Shown here: positions 34,318 through 42,928 of the stretch, in pieces | Position numbering within the stretch: position 1 is the first letter of the stretch | How the letters are laid out: each line of letters opens with the position of its first letter | Assembly: GCA_033794685.1 (NCBI GenBank) | Contig: JARAYZ010000001.1 | Strand: one strand, 5' to 3' | Origin: Lentzea sp033794685 | GTDB taxonomy: Bacteria; Actinomycetota; Actinomycetes; Mycobacteriales; Pseudonocardiaceae | Length of the DNA stretch: 64,000 nucleotides | Position numbers and translations under genes: made by a program | The notes under the pieces: generated by a model | The model's database searches: none | Seen by the model: only the letters and a program-made list of their open reading frames with translations | Told to the model about the DNA's origin: nothing

Positions 34318-35007
34318 ATGACCTCTGACGTGCAGCTCTCCCCCACGCCCCGCAGCACCGTCGTCCGCGGCAAGAAGCGAGCCGTGGAAGACCGCCAGGT
34401 GCTCTACGACGTCCTCGACGCGGGCATGGTCTGCCACCTCGCCGTGGAGGTCGACGGGGCACCGTTCCTCATCCCCACCGCGTACGGGCGGGACGGCAAC
34501 CGCATCTTCCTGCACGGCTCGACGGGCTCACGGTCCATCAGGAGCATGATCGAGGGCAAGCCGGTTTGCGTCGCGGTCACGCTCGTGGACGGCGTCGTCT
34601 ACTCGCGCTCGGTGTTCCACCACTCGATGAACTACCGGTCCGCGATCATCCACGGCACCGCGAAGGTCGCCGAGGACTCCGAGCACGCACTGCGCACGAT
34701 CGTCGAGCACGTCACGCCGGGCAGCTGGGACTACGCGCGCAGCCCGTCCAAGAAGGAGCTGGCGCAGACGGTCGCGCTGGAGATCGACCTGACCGAGGCG
34801 AGCGTGAAGGTGCGCGACGGCGGACCGGGCGAGGAGCCGTCGGACCTCGAAGCGAACCTCGTGTGGGCCGGGCACATGCCGCTCGTCCAGTCGTGGGGCG
34901 CACCTGTGCCGCACGAGACGGACAAGGCGATCCCGGCGCACGTGACCAGCCGCCGAGACGAGACGTCTCGTCTCGCGACAGGACAGGTCAGCGAACGGGG
35001 CCGTTGA
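34318..35007 (+). CDS. Pyridoxamine 5'-phosphate oxidase-like FMN-binding protein
   Basis: 229 residues from ATG 34318. A split-barrel flavin-binding fold: VVRGKKRAVEDRQVLYDVLDAG, CHLAVEVDGAPFLIPTAYGR, IFLHGSTGSRSIRSM and SVFHHSMNYRSAIIHGTA are typical of the NimA/Rv-type pyridoxamine oxidase superfamily. It may use FMN or F420; the B6 oxidase role is suggested only by the divergent MocR regulator. The last 20 bases overlap the converging dioxygenase gene. Confidence 0.88.
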   Translation: MTSDVQLSPTPRSTVVRGKKRAVEDRQVLYDVLDAGMVCHLAVEVDGAPFLIPTAYGRDGNRIFLHGSTGSRSIRSMIEGKPVCVAVTLVDGVVYSRSVFHHSMNYRSAIIHGTAKVAEDSEHALRTIVEHVTPGSWDYARSPSKKELAQTVALEIDLTEASVKVRDGGPGEEPSDLEANLVWAGHMPLVQSWGAPVPHETDKAIPAHVTSRRDETSRLATGQVSERGR

Positions 35008-35446
35008 CCGGGTCGTAGCGGTACGGGGTCATGGCGCGTGTGCCGTGGCGGTAGACGTGGATCGACACCGCCGGATCCACGCCATCGTTGCGCACCTGGT
35101 GCACATAACCGGGCCCCCACACACGCGACTGACCGGCGTGCAGCGAGTGCACGACCTGGATCTTCGTGGTGACGACCTCGGTCAGCTGCCCGCTGACCAC
35201 GGTGAACGCGCCGGAGGTGTGGTCGTGGTCGTGCAGCGACGCGGTCTGGCCGGGCAGCCAGCTCATCAGCCAGATCTCCTGGTCGTCGGTCTTGTCGACC
35301 AACGCCGAGAAGCGCTCCTCCATGTCGTACCGGAGCAGGTGCTTCCAGCGGTCGCGATCGGCGGACCACGACAGAGCCACCCGGACTGGGTGCAACAGGG
35401 CGGAGTTCTCAGGCAGAACGAGGCTGTTCTCGGGAACGGCGAACAT
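34988..35446 (-). CDS. Cysteine dioxygenase type I family protein
   Basis: Oxidises cysteine (or another thiol) to a sulfinic acid. 152 residues. Cupin iron ligands are in LHDHDHTSG (His 72 and 74) and VHQVRN (His 116). RWKHLLRYDMEERFSALV and EIWLMSWLPGQ match actinobacterial cysteine dioxygenases. AGGAC lies 10 bases upstream of ATG 35446. A 12-codon micro-ORF with four consecutive Cys codons is encoded just upstream, and a GTCCT sequence (35488-35484) could pair with the AGGAC site, so translation may be cysteine-controlled. It follows the cystathionine gamma-lyase-like gene on the same strand. Confidence 0.88.
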   Translation of the reverse strand: MFAVPENSLVLPENSALLHPVRVALSWSADRDRWKHLLRYDMEERFSALVDKTDDQEIWLMSWLPGQTASLHDHDHTSGAFTVVSGQLTEVVTTKIQVVHSLHAGQSRVWGPGYVHQVRNDGVDPAVSIHVYRHGTRAMTPYRYDPVNGPVR

Positions 35447-35494
35447 CGGGAGAAAAGTCCTTACCAGGCGAATGCGCGAAAAGAGGACGCGGGA

Positions 35495-35533
35495 CTATCG
35501 CCAGGTACAACAGCAACATGCGTTGAAGGACAT
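35495..35533 (-). CDS. Poly-cysteine leader peptide (micro-ORF) of the dioxygenase
   Basis: ATG 35533 to TAG 35495: Met-Ser-Phe-Asn-Ala-Cys-Cys-Cys-Cys-Thr-Trp-Arg. The Cys codons (35507-35518) are TGT, TGC, TGT, TGT, an unusual choice in a genome that prefers TGC. No Shine-Dalgarno precedes it, and a plausible promoter places transcription start at or near the ATG. Poly-Cys leaderless short ORFs act as cysteine-responsive attenuators in mycobacteria. Here the stop lies 48 bases before the dioxygenase ATG. The reading frame is seen; the function is inferred. Confidence 0.62.
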   Translation of the reverse strand: MSFNACCCCTWR

Positions 35534-35540
35534 GGAGCAG

Positions 35541-35569
35541 AGGGTCCCGGAACCGGGACCCTCCGTCAA
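35541..35569 (-). promoter_or_regulatory. Promoter with a palindromic spacer before the poly-Cys ORF
   Basis: On the reverse strand TTGACG (35569-35564) and GACCCT (35546-35541) are 17 bases apart, and the ATG of the micro-ORF follows seven bases after the -10. The palindrome AGGGTCCCGG/CCGGGACCCT (35541-35550, 35553-35562) fills most of the spacer and the -10. It could be an operator. It is also four bases beyond the cgl stop, so it could be that gene's terminator hairpin, though no T run follows. Confidence 0.5.
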
Positions 35570-36633
35570 TCCAGTCCCAAGGCGTGGGACACGTCCGCGA
35601 CCAGGTCTCGAGTGTCCTCACAGCCGGCCGAGAAACGCACCAGGCCCTCCGGCACCGGGTCGCCGAACTGCGCCCGCCGGTCCGCCGTCGAGTGCAGGCC
35701 GCCGAACGACGTCGCGGCCGACACCAGCTTCGAGCGCGACAGGAACTCGTTCACCGCGGCCACGTCCTGAAGTTCGAACGTCAGCACGCCGTTGAACCGC
35801 CGCATCTGCTGCGCCGCCACGAGGTACGCCGGGTCGTCCGACGCGCCGGGCCAGCGCAACCCGGCCACGCGGCCCTTGAGCAACGCGTAGATCGCCGCCG
35901 CGTTCTCGGCCTGCCGCGCGAGCCGCAGGTCCAGGGTTCCCAGGCCGCGCAGCGCGAGCCACGTCTCGAACGGGCCGGGGATCGCGCCGTTCAGCGTCCG
36001 CGCGTCGCGCACTCGTGCTGCCAGGCCGGCGTCCGCCAGTGTCACGTGTCCGAAAAGGACGTCGCTGTGCCCGGCGACCGCCTTGGTGTCCGAGGCGACC
36101 ACGACGTCCGCGCCCAGCTCCAGCGGCCGTTGCCCCAGCGGCGTCGCGGTCGTGTTGTCCACGGCCAGCAACGCGCCCGCGGCGTGTGCCTGCGCGGCCA
36201 GCTCCGCGATGTCGCAGACGTCCAGGCCGGGGTTGGACGGCGTCTCCAGCAGGACGAGCCGGACGCCGTCGAAGGACGGGTACGGCCCGGCCGTCGGCAC
36301 CTCGACCACGTTCACGTCCATTTCGGACACGAACCTGCGGGTCAGGAAGTAGCCGTCGGAGGGGACGACCAGAGTGTCCCCAGTGGACAGAACCGTTCGC
36401 AGCAACGTCGAGATCGCCGCCATCCCGGACGGGAAGACGACGCACTCGCCCCCTTCCAGGGACCCCAGGGCGTTCTCCAGGGCGCGCCACGTGGGGTTGC
36501 CCGCGCGGCCGTAGTAGTCCTGGCCGCCCAGGTGGTACGCCGACGCGAACACCGGCTGTGCGCCGAACGGGTCGCCCGGCGCTCCCTGAGTGGAGTGCAC
36601 GACCCGCGTGCCGTCACCGAGTTCGGGGGTCAC
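35566..36633 (-). CDS. Cystathionine gamma-lyase-like PLP enzyme
   Basis: 355 residues, Cys/Met-metabolism PLP family. YYGRAGNPTWRALENALGSLEGGE resembles the Y-x-R-x-x-NPT region of the family. The Schiff-base lysine is Lys184 in SDTKAVAGHSD. FNGVLTFEL and STADRRAQFG follow near the end. It should release cysteine from cystathionine or act on a related thioether; lyase versus synthase cannot be decided from motifs. Slightly shorter than the usual 380-400 residues at the N-terminus. The start ATG overlaps the gpsA stop by four bases, so it is co-translated with gpsA. Confidence 0.85.
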   Translation of the reverse strand: MTPELGDGTRVVHSTQGAPGDPFGAQPVFASAYHLGGQDYYGRAGNPTWRALENALGSLEGGECVVFPSGMAAISTLLRTVLSTGDTLVVPSDGYFLTRRFVSEMDVNVVEVPTAGPYPSFDGVRLVLLETPSNPGLDVCDIAELAAQAHAAGALLAVDNTTATPLGQRPLELGADVVVASDTKAVAGHSDVLFGHVTLADAGLAARVRDARTLNGAIPGPFETWLALRGLGTLDLRLARQAENAAAIYALLKGRVAGLRWPGASDDPAYLVAAQQMRRFNGVLTFELQDVAAVNEFLSRSKLVSAATSFGGLHSTADRRAQFGDPVPEGLVRFSAGCEDTRDLVADVSHALGLD

Positions 36634-37640
36634 TGGCGCTCGTGCTTCCGGTCGCGGCCCAGCAGCGCGGCGCCGAGCTCGCGCACGCTCAGCCCGTCGT
36701 GGCAGACCTGGTGGATGCCTTCGGTGATCGGCATGTCGACACCGTGCGCGCCGGCCAGTTCGCGGATCGACGAGCAGGACTTCACGCCCTCGGCGACCTG
36801 TCCGTGCGCGGCTTCCTGCGCCTGCGCGAGGGTCTCACCGCGCCCGAGCCGTTCGCCGAAGGACCGGTTGCGCGACAACGGCGACGCGCACGTCGCCACC
36901 AGGTCGCCCAGCCCGGCGAGGCCCGCGAACGTCAGCGGGTCGGCACCCAGCGCCGCGCCCAGCCGCGCGGTCTCGGCCAGGCCGCGGGTGATGATCGACG
37001 CCATCGTGTTGTCGCCGTAGCCCATGCCCGCCGCCATGCCGCACGCCAGCGCGATGACGTTCTTGCACGCCCCGCCCAGCTCGCAGCCGACCACGTCGGT
37101 GTTGGTGTACGGGCGGAAGTACGAGTTCGAGCACGCGGCCTGCAGATCGACCGCCCGGTCGTGGTCCGTGCACGCGATGACCGTCGCCGTCGGCTGCTCG
37201 ACGGCGATCTCCTTGGCCAGGTTCGGCCCGGACACCACGGCGACCTGCGACTCGTCGACGCCGGCGACCTCGCGGATCACCTCGCTCATGCGCTTCAACG
37301 TGCCGAGCTCGACGCCCTTGGACAGCGACACCAGGGTCGCGTCCGGCGGCAGCAGCTCCTTCCACGCCGAGAGGTTCACCCGCAACGTCTGCGACGGCAC
37401 GGCCAGCACCACCGCGTCCGCCCCGTCCAGCGCCTTGGCCGGGTCGGAGGTGGACGACAGGTTGGCCGGCAACGAGATGCCGGGCAGGTAGCCGGAGTTC
37501 ACGCGGGTCTCGGTGATCTCCGAGGCGACCTCCTGGCGCCGCGCCCACAGCACGACCTCGGGGCCGGAGTCCGCGATGACCTTCGCGAAGGCCGTGCCCC
37601 ACGAACCGGAGCCGAGCACCGCAACACGTTCGATCGCCAT
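36630..37640 (-). CDS. gpsA: Glycerol-3-phosphate dehydrogenase [NAD(P)+]
   Basis: Makes sn-glycerol-3-phosphate for phospholipids. 336 residues. The Rossmann motif GSGSWGTAFAKVIAD is at the N-terminus, then LVSLSKGVE, SGPNLAKEIA, the catalytic-Lys region GGACKNVIALACGMAAGMGYGDN, and AGLGDLVATC. Corresponds to mycobacterial gpdA2. Two bases after the acyltransferase gene and overlapping the cgl gene by four, it sits in the plsC-gpsA-cgl operon. Confidence 0.97.
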   Translation of the reverse strand: MAIERVAVLGSGSWGTAFAKVIADSGPEVVLWARRQEVASEITETRVNSGYLPGISLPANLSSTSDPAKALDGADAVVLAVPSQTLRVNLSAWKELLPPDATLVSLSKGVELGTLKRMSEVIREVAGVDESQVAVVSGPNLAKEIAVEQPTATVIACTDHDRAVDLQAACSNSYFRPYTNTDVVGCELGGACKNVIALACGMAAGMGYGDNTMASIITRGLAETARLGAALGADPLTFAGLAGLGDLVATCASPLSRNRSFGERLGRGETLAQAQEAAHGQVAEGVKSCSSIRELAGAHGVDMPITEGIHQVCHDGLSVRELGAALLGRDRKHERQ

Positions 37641-37642
37641 GG

Positions 37643-38350
37643 TCAGGCCTTCCTCGGTCCGTAGAAGCCCTCGGGTGCCGTTTCCCCGCGCACCTCGGCC
37701 AGGTTGTCCTTGACCGCGCCCATCAGCAGGTCCGTCACCTCGCGCAGCAACGGGAGCGTCTCCTCCCTGCCGCGGTAGGCGGAGAGGTCGACCGGCTCAC
37801 CGACGAAGTGCGTGATCGTCTTGCGCGGGAACGGCCGGAACTTCTTCTGGTAGTGGTTGTAGAGGTCGAGCGTGCCCCAGCGGGCGATCGGGATGACCGG
37901 GCCGTCGTGCTGCAGGGCGAGCCGGGCCACGCCCGTGCGGGAGTTCGCGGGCCAGCCGTCGGGGTCCTTGGTGATCGTCCCCTCCGGGTAGATCACCACG
38001 CACTTGCCGTCCGCCAGCGCCTCGTGCGCCGCGCGCAGGCTCTGCTGGGCGTCCGTGGTGCCCCGGTAGACCGGGATCTGCTTCGCGCCCTTCAGGATCG
38101 CGCCCATGATCGGCACGTTCCACAGGCTGTGCTTCCCGAGGAAGCGCGGCACCCGGTAGTTCTTGTGCACGAACATGGCGTCGTAGCACGGGTCGAGGTG
38201 CGAGATGTGGTTCATGACGAGCAGCGCGGCACCTTCGCGCGGGATGCGCTCCCCGTGCACCATCCGGTGCCTGCCCAGCACGAACGACATCGGGTAGACG
38301 ATCGCGGCGGCGACCCCGACCCAAAAGCCGCCCTTCTCCCTTTTGGCCAC
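37643..38350 (-). CDS. 1-acyl-sn-glycerol-3-phosphate acyltransferase (PlsC family)
   Basis: 235 residues from GTG 38350 with GGAGAGG upstream. The catalytic H-x(4)-D motif is NHISHLDPCYD, the second acyltransferase motif YPEGTITKDPDG; a hydrophobic segment (VGVAAAIVYPMSFVLG) lies near the N-terminus. It makes phosphatidic acid or transfers acyl chains to a related lipid. Next to gpsA, which supplies glycerol-3-phosphate, so the pair feeds lipid synthesis. Confidence 0.93.
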   Translation of the reverse strand: MAKREKGGFWVGVAAAIVYPMSFVLGRHRMVHGERIPREGAALLVMNHISHLDPCYDAMFVHKNYRVPRFLGKHSLWNVPIMGAILKGAKQIPVYRGTTDAQQSLRAAHEALADGKCVVIYPEGTITKDPDGWPANSRTGVARLALQHDGPVIPIARWGTLDLYNHYQKKFRPFPRKTITHFVGEPVDLSAYRGREETLPLLREVTDLLMGAVKDNLAEVRGETAPEGFYGPRKA

Positions 38351-38406
38351 GAGGCCTCTCCTCACCTGCGTAGATCTGCGCCCGACAGCACAGTAGTCGC
38401 CGAATC

Positions 38407-39045
38407 GTGGACTATGGCGAGGTGCGGGATGAAGTTGACCTCCTGGTTCCGGTGAAGACCCTGGACCGGGCCAAGACCAGGCTGACCAGCGCGACCGGCG
38501 GAGATCCGGTGTCACACGCGGCGCTGGCGCTCGCGCTCGCCCTCGACACGGTGAGCGCGGCCATGGCGACGCCGGGCGTGCGGCGCGTGGTCACCATCAC
38601 ATCCGATCCGGCCGTCGCGTCCGAAATGGCCGGACTGGGCGTCGAGTCGCTGCCGGAGCCTCCGCGACCCGGACTCAACGCGGCGCTCCAGCACGGCGCT
38701 CGCACCCTCCGGTCGGCCCGCGTCGGCGCTCTGCAGGCCGACCTGCCCGCACTCAGGTCCGACGAACTCCAGGCCGCGCTCGAAGCCGCACGCGGGCGGC
38801 GCGCGTTCGTCCCGGACCGTCAGGGCACCGGCACCACGCTGCTCCTCGCCACGCCGGGTGGAGAGCTCGACCCGCGGTTCGGCGTCGGATCGGCCGGGCA
38901 CCACCGCGTTTCCGGTGCGGTCGCGCTCATCGGAGCGTGGCCGTCGCTGCGCTGTGACGTGGACACCGAAGAGGATCTGCGGCTCGCGCTGATGCTCGGC
39001 CTCGGCGCGCACACCGCGAACGCCTTGCCCGCCTGGACAACCTGA
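38407..39045 (+). CDS. fbiD: 2-phospho-L-lactate/phosphoenolpyruvate guanylyltransferase (F420 synthesis)
   Basis: 212 residues from GTG 38407. VDLLVPVKTLDRAKTRL is the nucleotide-binding start of the CofC family; GALQADLPALRSDEL and FVPDRQGTGTTLLLATPG follow. In mycobacteria (Rv2983) it makes the guanylylated phosphoenolpyruvate precursor of coenzyme F420; in other taxa the substrate is 2-phospholactate. It is divergent from the plsC-gpsA operon and just before a lipoprotein gene, in the mycobacterial order gpdA2-fbiD-ppk1. Confidence 0.9.
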   Translation: MDYGEVRDEVDLLVPVKTLDRAKTRLTSATGGDPVSHAALALALALDTVSAAMATPGVRRVVTITSDPAVASEMAGLGVESLPEPPRPGLNAALQHGARTLRSARVGALQADLPALRSDELQAALEAARGRRAFVPDRQGTGTTLLLATPGGELDPRFGVGSAGHHRVSGAVALIGAWPSLRCDVDTEEDLRLALMLGLGAHTANALPAWTT

Positions 39046-39098
39046 ACAGTCGTCACACGTCTTCCGGGTCACTGGGGTGATCACGACTTGGGAGACTG

Positions 39099-40073
39099 AT
39101 GCGAGCGCTCATCGCGCTGGCGGGTGTCACGGCCATCGCGGGCTGTGTCGCCGCCTATCCGATCGACCGGCCGTCCGACTACACGGCGGAGAGCAGGCTC
39201 AGCACCTGCCGGGTGGACCTGCCCCAGAGCTGGAAGGACCTGCTGGCCCGCGACCGGACGGAGGCGGGCCCGCACGAGAAGGTCACCGTCGTCGCGGCGA
39301 ACGAGGACGCCGGCACCACGCTGGTGAAGACCACGCGGAACCGGACGACCGAACTCGTGCTGCACGACCACGGGAAACGCCAGCAGGTGATGGCGGTCCA
39401 GAACGACGGACAGCTCTTCGGCGTGGAGTTCGACGGCCGCTGGGTGACCTTCTCCACGACACCGAGCCCGGCCGACCACACCACCACGACCTACGCGTGG
39501 GACTCGCGCAACGACGGCGCGCCCATGAGGATCGGCGACAGCGGCGCCGTGGTGCACAACGGCAAAGCGGCCTGGTCGGACCGCGCGGGCGTGCACGTCT
39601 ACGACCTGGCGAAGAAGAAGGACAGGGTCATCGGTCCCGGCGAGGAACCGGCCTTCCTCGGTGACTCGGTCATCTGGTTGCAGGACGGCCGGTTCCGCGC
39701 CGAGGGTGCGGTGCCCGAACAGCTGCGGAACGCGAAACCCGATGCCAGCGTGGCATCCGACGGCCGCACGGTGGTGTGGACGCAGGGCGAGAAGCTGCTC
39801 GGCTGGCGCGAGGGCTGGACCGAGACGCGGGAGCTGGCGGGCATCGAGTCCGCGCCGCTGACCGAGGGCATCGTGTTCCCGCGGGTCAGTGGCGACTTCG
39901 TGTCGTGGCAGTCGGAGTCCTCGTACGTCACGGACATCCGCAGCGGCGCGACCATGCACACCACCGAGGGCGGGTACTGGCTGGAGGTGCACGGCGGAGC
40001 GTTGACGCAGCAGGGCTGGCGGGTCGCGGCCACCGCGCCGCTGGCGAAGCTGTCGTCGCTCGACCGCTGCTGA
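39099..40073 (+). CDS. Lipoprotein with beta-propeller-like repeats
   Basis: 324 residues. A signal peptide ends in the lipobox IAGC (Cys 16). The rest consists of short beta-rich repeats around W-x-(D/R) and G-containing turns (VTFSTTPSP, AAWSDRAGVHVYDLAK, SVIWLQDGR, FVSWQSESS), which resemble a WD40/TolB-like propeller. The last residue is Cys. Lipid-anchored outside the membrane; function unknown. It follows fbiD by 53 bases. Confidence 0.75.
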   Translation: MRALIALAGVTAIAGCVAAYPIDRPSDYTAESRLSTCRVDLPQSWKDLLARDRTEAGPHEKVTVVAANEDAGTTLVKTTRNRTTELVLHDHGKRQQVMAVQNDGQLFGVEFDGRWVTFSTTPSPADHTTTTYAWDSRNDGAPMRIGDSGAVVHNGKAAWSDRAGVHVYDLAKKKDRVIGPGEEPAFLGDSVIWLQDGRFRAEGAVPEQLRNAKPDASVASDGRTVVWTQGEKLLGWREGWTETRELAGIESAPLTEGIVFPRVSGDFVSWQSESSYVTDIRSGATMHTTEGGYWLEVHGGALTQQGWRVAATAPLAKLSSLDRC

Positions 40074-40245
40074 CGCGCGGGCATTTGACCGTTTCACGCC
40101 TGATCAGGCCGTGACGAACGCCACGAAAATGTTGGTTTGGGCAACGCAACAGGGAACCCCGGCACCTTTACATCCGTATCCCCCTGTGCCGACGACGTTC
40201 CCCCCGACGTCGTCCCCCGACGCGTTGCCCTGAGGTGTTTACTGC

Positions 40246-41412
40246 ATGAGTTCCCTGACGCACGCCGACTACCTGGCGTTGCGCCGCTTTCCCGCTCTCG
40301 ACGGCCTGCGCGCCATTGCCGCGGTGCTCGTCGTCTTCTTCCACTACGGCGGCCCTGACTGGCTCCAGGGCTGGGCCGGTGTCCAGATGTTCTTCGTCCT
40401 CAGCGGATTCCTGATCACCACGCTGATGCTGCGCGAGGAGCACCGGACCGGCCAGATCTCCCTCGGTGAGTTCTACCTGCGGCGGGCGTTCAGAATTCTC
40501 CCCGTCTACTTCGTGCTCCTGCTCGTGACGGTCGTGGCGTCCGCGTTCGCGGGCACGTTCCTGAGCAACGGCGTCGGCCCCGCGCTTCCGTACTTCCTCT
40601 CGTTCACCAACGAGTTCGCCGGCTCGAGCCCGTACGGACAGTCCTGGTCGCTGGGCATCGAGCAGAAGTTCTACCTGGTCTGGCCGCTGGTGGCGATCGC
40701 GCTCGGCACCGTCGTGCTGCGCCGCCGCGCCGGTGCCGCCGCCCTCGGCATGCTGCTCGCGCTCGTGGTCGTGAACTTCACCTCGGCGCACAGCAACCCC
40801 GGCTGGCCGTTGCACTACTTCTCGATCCTGGCGGGCGTGCTGCTCGCGATCGCGCTGCACAGCCCGCGCGGATACGCCCTGCTGCGCCCGCTCACGAGCA
40901 GGCCCGCGCAGGTCGTCGTCGCGATCGGATTCGTCGCGGTGCACCTGAGCGTGAAGCCGATCGCCGGTTTCCTCGACGGGCTCAACGGGATTCCCGGCCA
41001 CGTGCTGGTCATCCCGGTGTACGCGCTCGCGACGGCGGTGCTGCTCACGGCGATGATCGCGCCGGGACCGGCCACGACCTTCCTGTCGCTCAAGCCGATG
41101 CAGTTCGTCGGCGAGCGCTCGTACTCCCTTTATCTGGTGCAGACGATCGCCGCGACGATCATCGCGTTCTTCTGGCCCGCTCTGTCCGGTCTCGGCCAGT
41201 CCGTCGTGGTCACGGCACTGGGACTGGCGCTGGCGAGTGTTCTCTACGTGACCGTGGAGATCCCGATGATCAACCTCGGCCGGCGCGTGATCACCCGCCA
41301 GCGCGCGAAGGCCGCCGTCAAGGCAGGCGTGGCTCAGCAGGGTGCGCCGCAGGCTCCCACGCCGCAGTCCGAGTCGTCTCGGCTCGCGACCATCGGGCAG
41401 GCCCAGCCGTAG
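40246..41412 (+). CDS. Acyltransferase 3 family membrane protein (OafA/YrhL-like)
   Basis: 388 residues with about ten membrane segments. The N-terminal RRFPALDGLRAIAAVLVVFFHYG contains the family His, with FFVLSGFLITTLMLREEHRTG and RRAFRILPVYFVLLLV following; the C-terminal VGERSYSLYLVQ is characteristic. Transfers acetyl or other acyl groups to cell-surface glycans or secondary metabolites. The 79-base 3' end overlaps the converging LVIVD-repeat gene on the opposite strand. The 172 bases before it hold no gene or clear site. Confidence 0.93.
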   Translation: MSSLTHADYLALRRFPALDGLRAIAAVLVVFFHYGGPDWLQGWAGVQMFFVLSGFLITTLMLREEHRTGQISLGEFYLRRAFRILPVYFVLLLVTVVASAFAGTFLSNGVGPALPYFLSFTNEFAGSSPYGQSWSLGIEQKFYLVWPLVAIALGTVVLRRRAGAAALGMLLALVVVNFTSAHSNPGWPLHYFSILAGVLLAIALHSPRGYALLRPLTSRPAQVVVAIGFVAVHLSVKPIAGFLDGLNGIPGHVLVIPVYALATAVLLTAMIAPGPATTFLSLKPMQFVGERSYSLYLVQTIAATIIAFFWPALSGLGQSVVVTALGLALASVLYVTVEIPMINLGRRVITRQRAKAAVKAGVAQQGAPQAPTPQSESSRLATIGQAQP

Positions 41413-42866
41413 AACGGGTTCGGGGCGAGCGGCACGGGTTCCCGGTCGCTCTCCCTGGCCAGTTCCCTGGCGTGGTGCGCGGTCAGCGTCACGGGAGTGC
41501 CGCTCGCCTGCGCCTCGTACGCGCCCTTCTCCAGCTGCAGGATCTCGACGCCGCGCGAGATGTCCGCCACGAACACGGTGCCGCGGTGCCAGTACGGCGC
41601 CCACGACGTCGCGGTGTCCGGCCTCCAGTACCCGATCTGGATCGGCTTGGCGGGGTTGGAGATGTCGAGGAACCGGGTGCCCTGGTTGTACCAGGAGTAG
41701 GCCACGATCCTCTTCTGCACGTCGAAGTAGTGCGCGGAGCACGTGACGTTGCCGGGGATCGTGCCCTCCTGGTCGTCCGGGCTCCAGATGCCGACGGTCT
41801 TCATCTCCTTGGGCGTCTCGCCCCAGCCCTCACCGTTGTGCGTGCCCTGCAGCGACGAGATGACGAAACGCCCCTCGGTCTTGCAGGTGGGCGAGCCGAA
41901 CGCCTCCTCGGTGTGCAGCAGGAGCGAGCCCGGCGGGTTCTCCCGCGTGGGCAACGGACCGTCGAGGAGCGTGCGGCCGATCGGGCGGAACGAGTTGTGC
42001 GTGAACGAGGTCGGCATGTCCGCCTTGGGCACGGTGCCGCCCGCGTACGGAACGGGATCCCACGCCTTGGCCTCGCGGTACTTGCCGGTCAACGGGTCGC
42101 GGTGCCAGCCCTGCGTGTAGTAGCCGCGGGTGCCGTCGTCGCCCGCCACCCACGCGATGCCCTGGGCGTCGACCTGGACGTCGTGCGTGATCTTCCCCTC
42201 GCCCGCCTTGCCGCGGACGTCGACGTCGTACGGCAGTTCCCTGGGCGTCTTCGGATCGCGGATGTCCGTGACGAAGATCCGCCCGGTCTTGGCGTCCGAC
42301 CGGTCGAGCCCTGCGGTCCAGAGGAACTGGCAGTCGTTGACGCAAGTACTCGTGTGACCGGTGTTCTGCCTGTGAAAGCTGAGGATCTTGAGGTCAGCGG
42401 GGTCCACAGCGGACACGATGTAGTTGCCGGTCGGACGGTCGCCGGGCAGCGCGCGGCCGAACGAGTTGACCTCCCGCGCCAGGAACGCGAGCTTGCGCTT
42501 GGGGTCGACGTTGATGTCCTCGTTCTCCCAGAAGCGCTTCGTCGGGTCGTCGCCCGGCAGCGCCATCTCCTCCTTGGTGAGGTGGTCGAGGAGCTTCGGC
42601 TTGTCGAGATCGGTGACGTCGAACGTCTTGAGGCCGGTCTCCATGCTCACGAACGCCACGTCGCGCTTGCCGTACTGGGCGAACGCGATCGAGATGGCCC
42701 GTTCGGTACCGGGAAGCGAGGCTTTCAGGCGAACGTTCTTGGCCGCCGCCTGCAGTCGTGGTTTGTCCACCTGCGGAGTCCGTGGTTCGGCGGAAGCCGC
42801 CGAAGCCAGGCCAGCCGTGGTGAAGGCCAACAGGGTCGCCGCAGTCAATGTGGCAATAACCTTCAT
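41334..42866 (-). CDS. Secreted LVIVD/beta-propeller protein
   Basis: 510 residues from ATG 42866. A signal peptide (KVIATLTAATLLAFTTAGLASA) is followed by repeats of the LVIVD type: VAFVSMETGLKTFDVTDLDKP, RIFVTDIRDPKTP and GTRFLDISNPAKPIQIGYW. Cys residues (STCVNDCQF, TCKTEG, VTCSAHY, WACPM) fit exported disulfides. Family members are found in secreted or cell-surface contexts of unknown function. It ends inside the acyltransferase gene from the other strand. Confidence 0.85.
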   Translation of the reverse strand: MKVIATLTAATLLAFTTAGLASAASAEPRTPQVDKPRLQAAAKNVRLKASLPGTERAISIAFAQYGKRDVAFVSMETGLKTFDVTDLDKPKLLDHLTKEEMALPGDDPTKRFWENEDINVDPKRKLAFLAREVNSFGRALPGDRPTGNYIVSAVDPADLKILSFHRQNTGHTSTCVNDCQFLWTAGLDRSDAKTGRIFVTDIRDPKTPRELPYDVDVRGKAGEGKITHDVQVDAQGIAWVAGDDGTRGYYTQGWHRDPLTGKYREAKAWDPVPYAGGTVPKADMPTSFTHNSFRPIGRTLLDGPLPTRENPPGSLLLHTEEAFGSPTCKTEGRFVISSLQGTHNGEGWGETPKEMKTVGIWSPDDQEGTIPGNVTCSAHYFDVQKRIVAYSWYNQGTRFLDISNPAKPIQIGYWRPDTATSWAPYWHRGTVFVADISRGVEILQLEKGAYEAQASGTPVTLTAHHARELARESDREPVPLAPNPFYGWACPMVASRDDSDCGVGACGAPC

Positions 42867-42928
42867 GCATCGACCCTGGCAGCGCGCCGAACGAGACGTG
42901 TAGGTCCGAACGTCTAGGGTTCTGGTCC

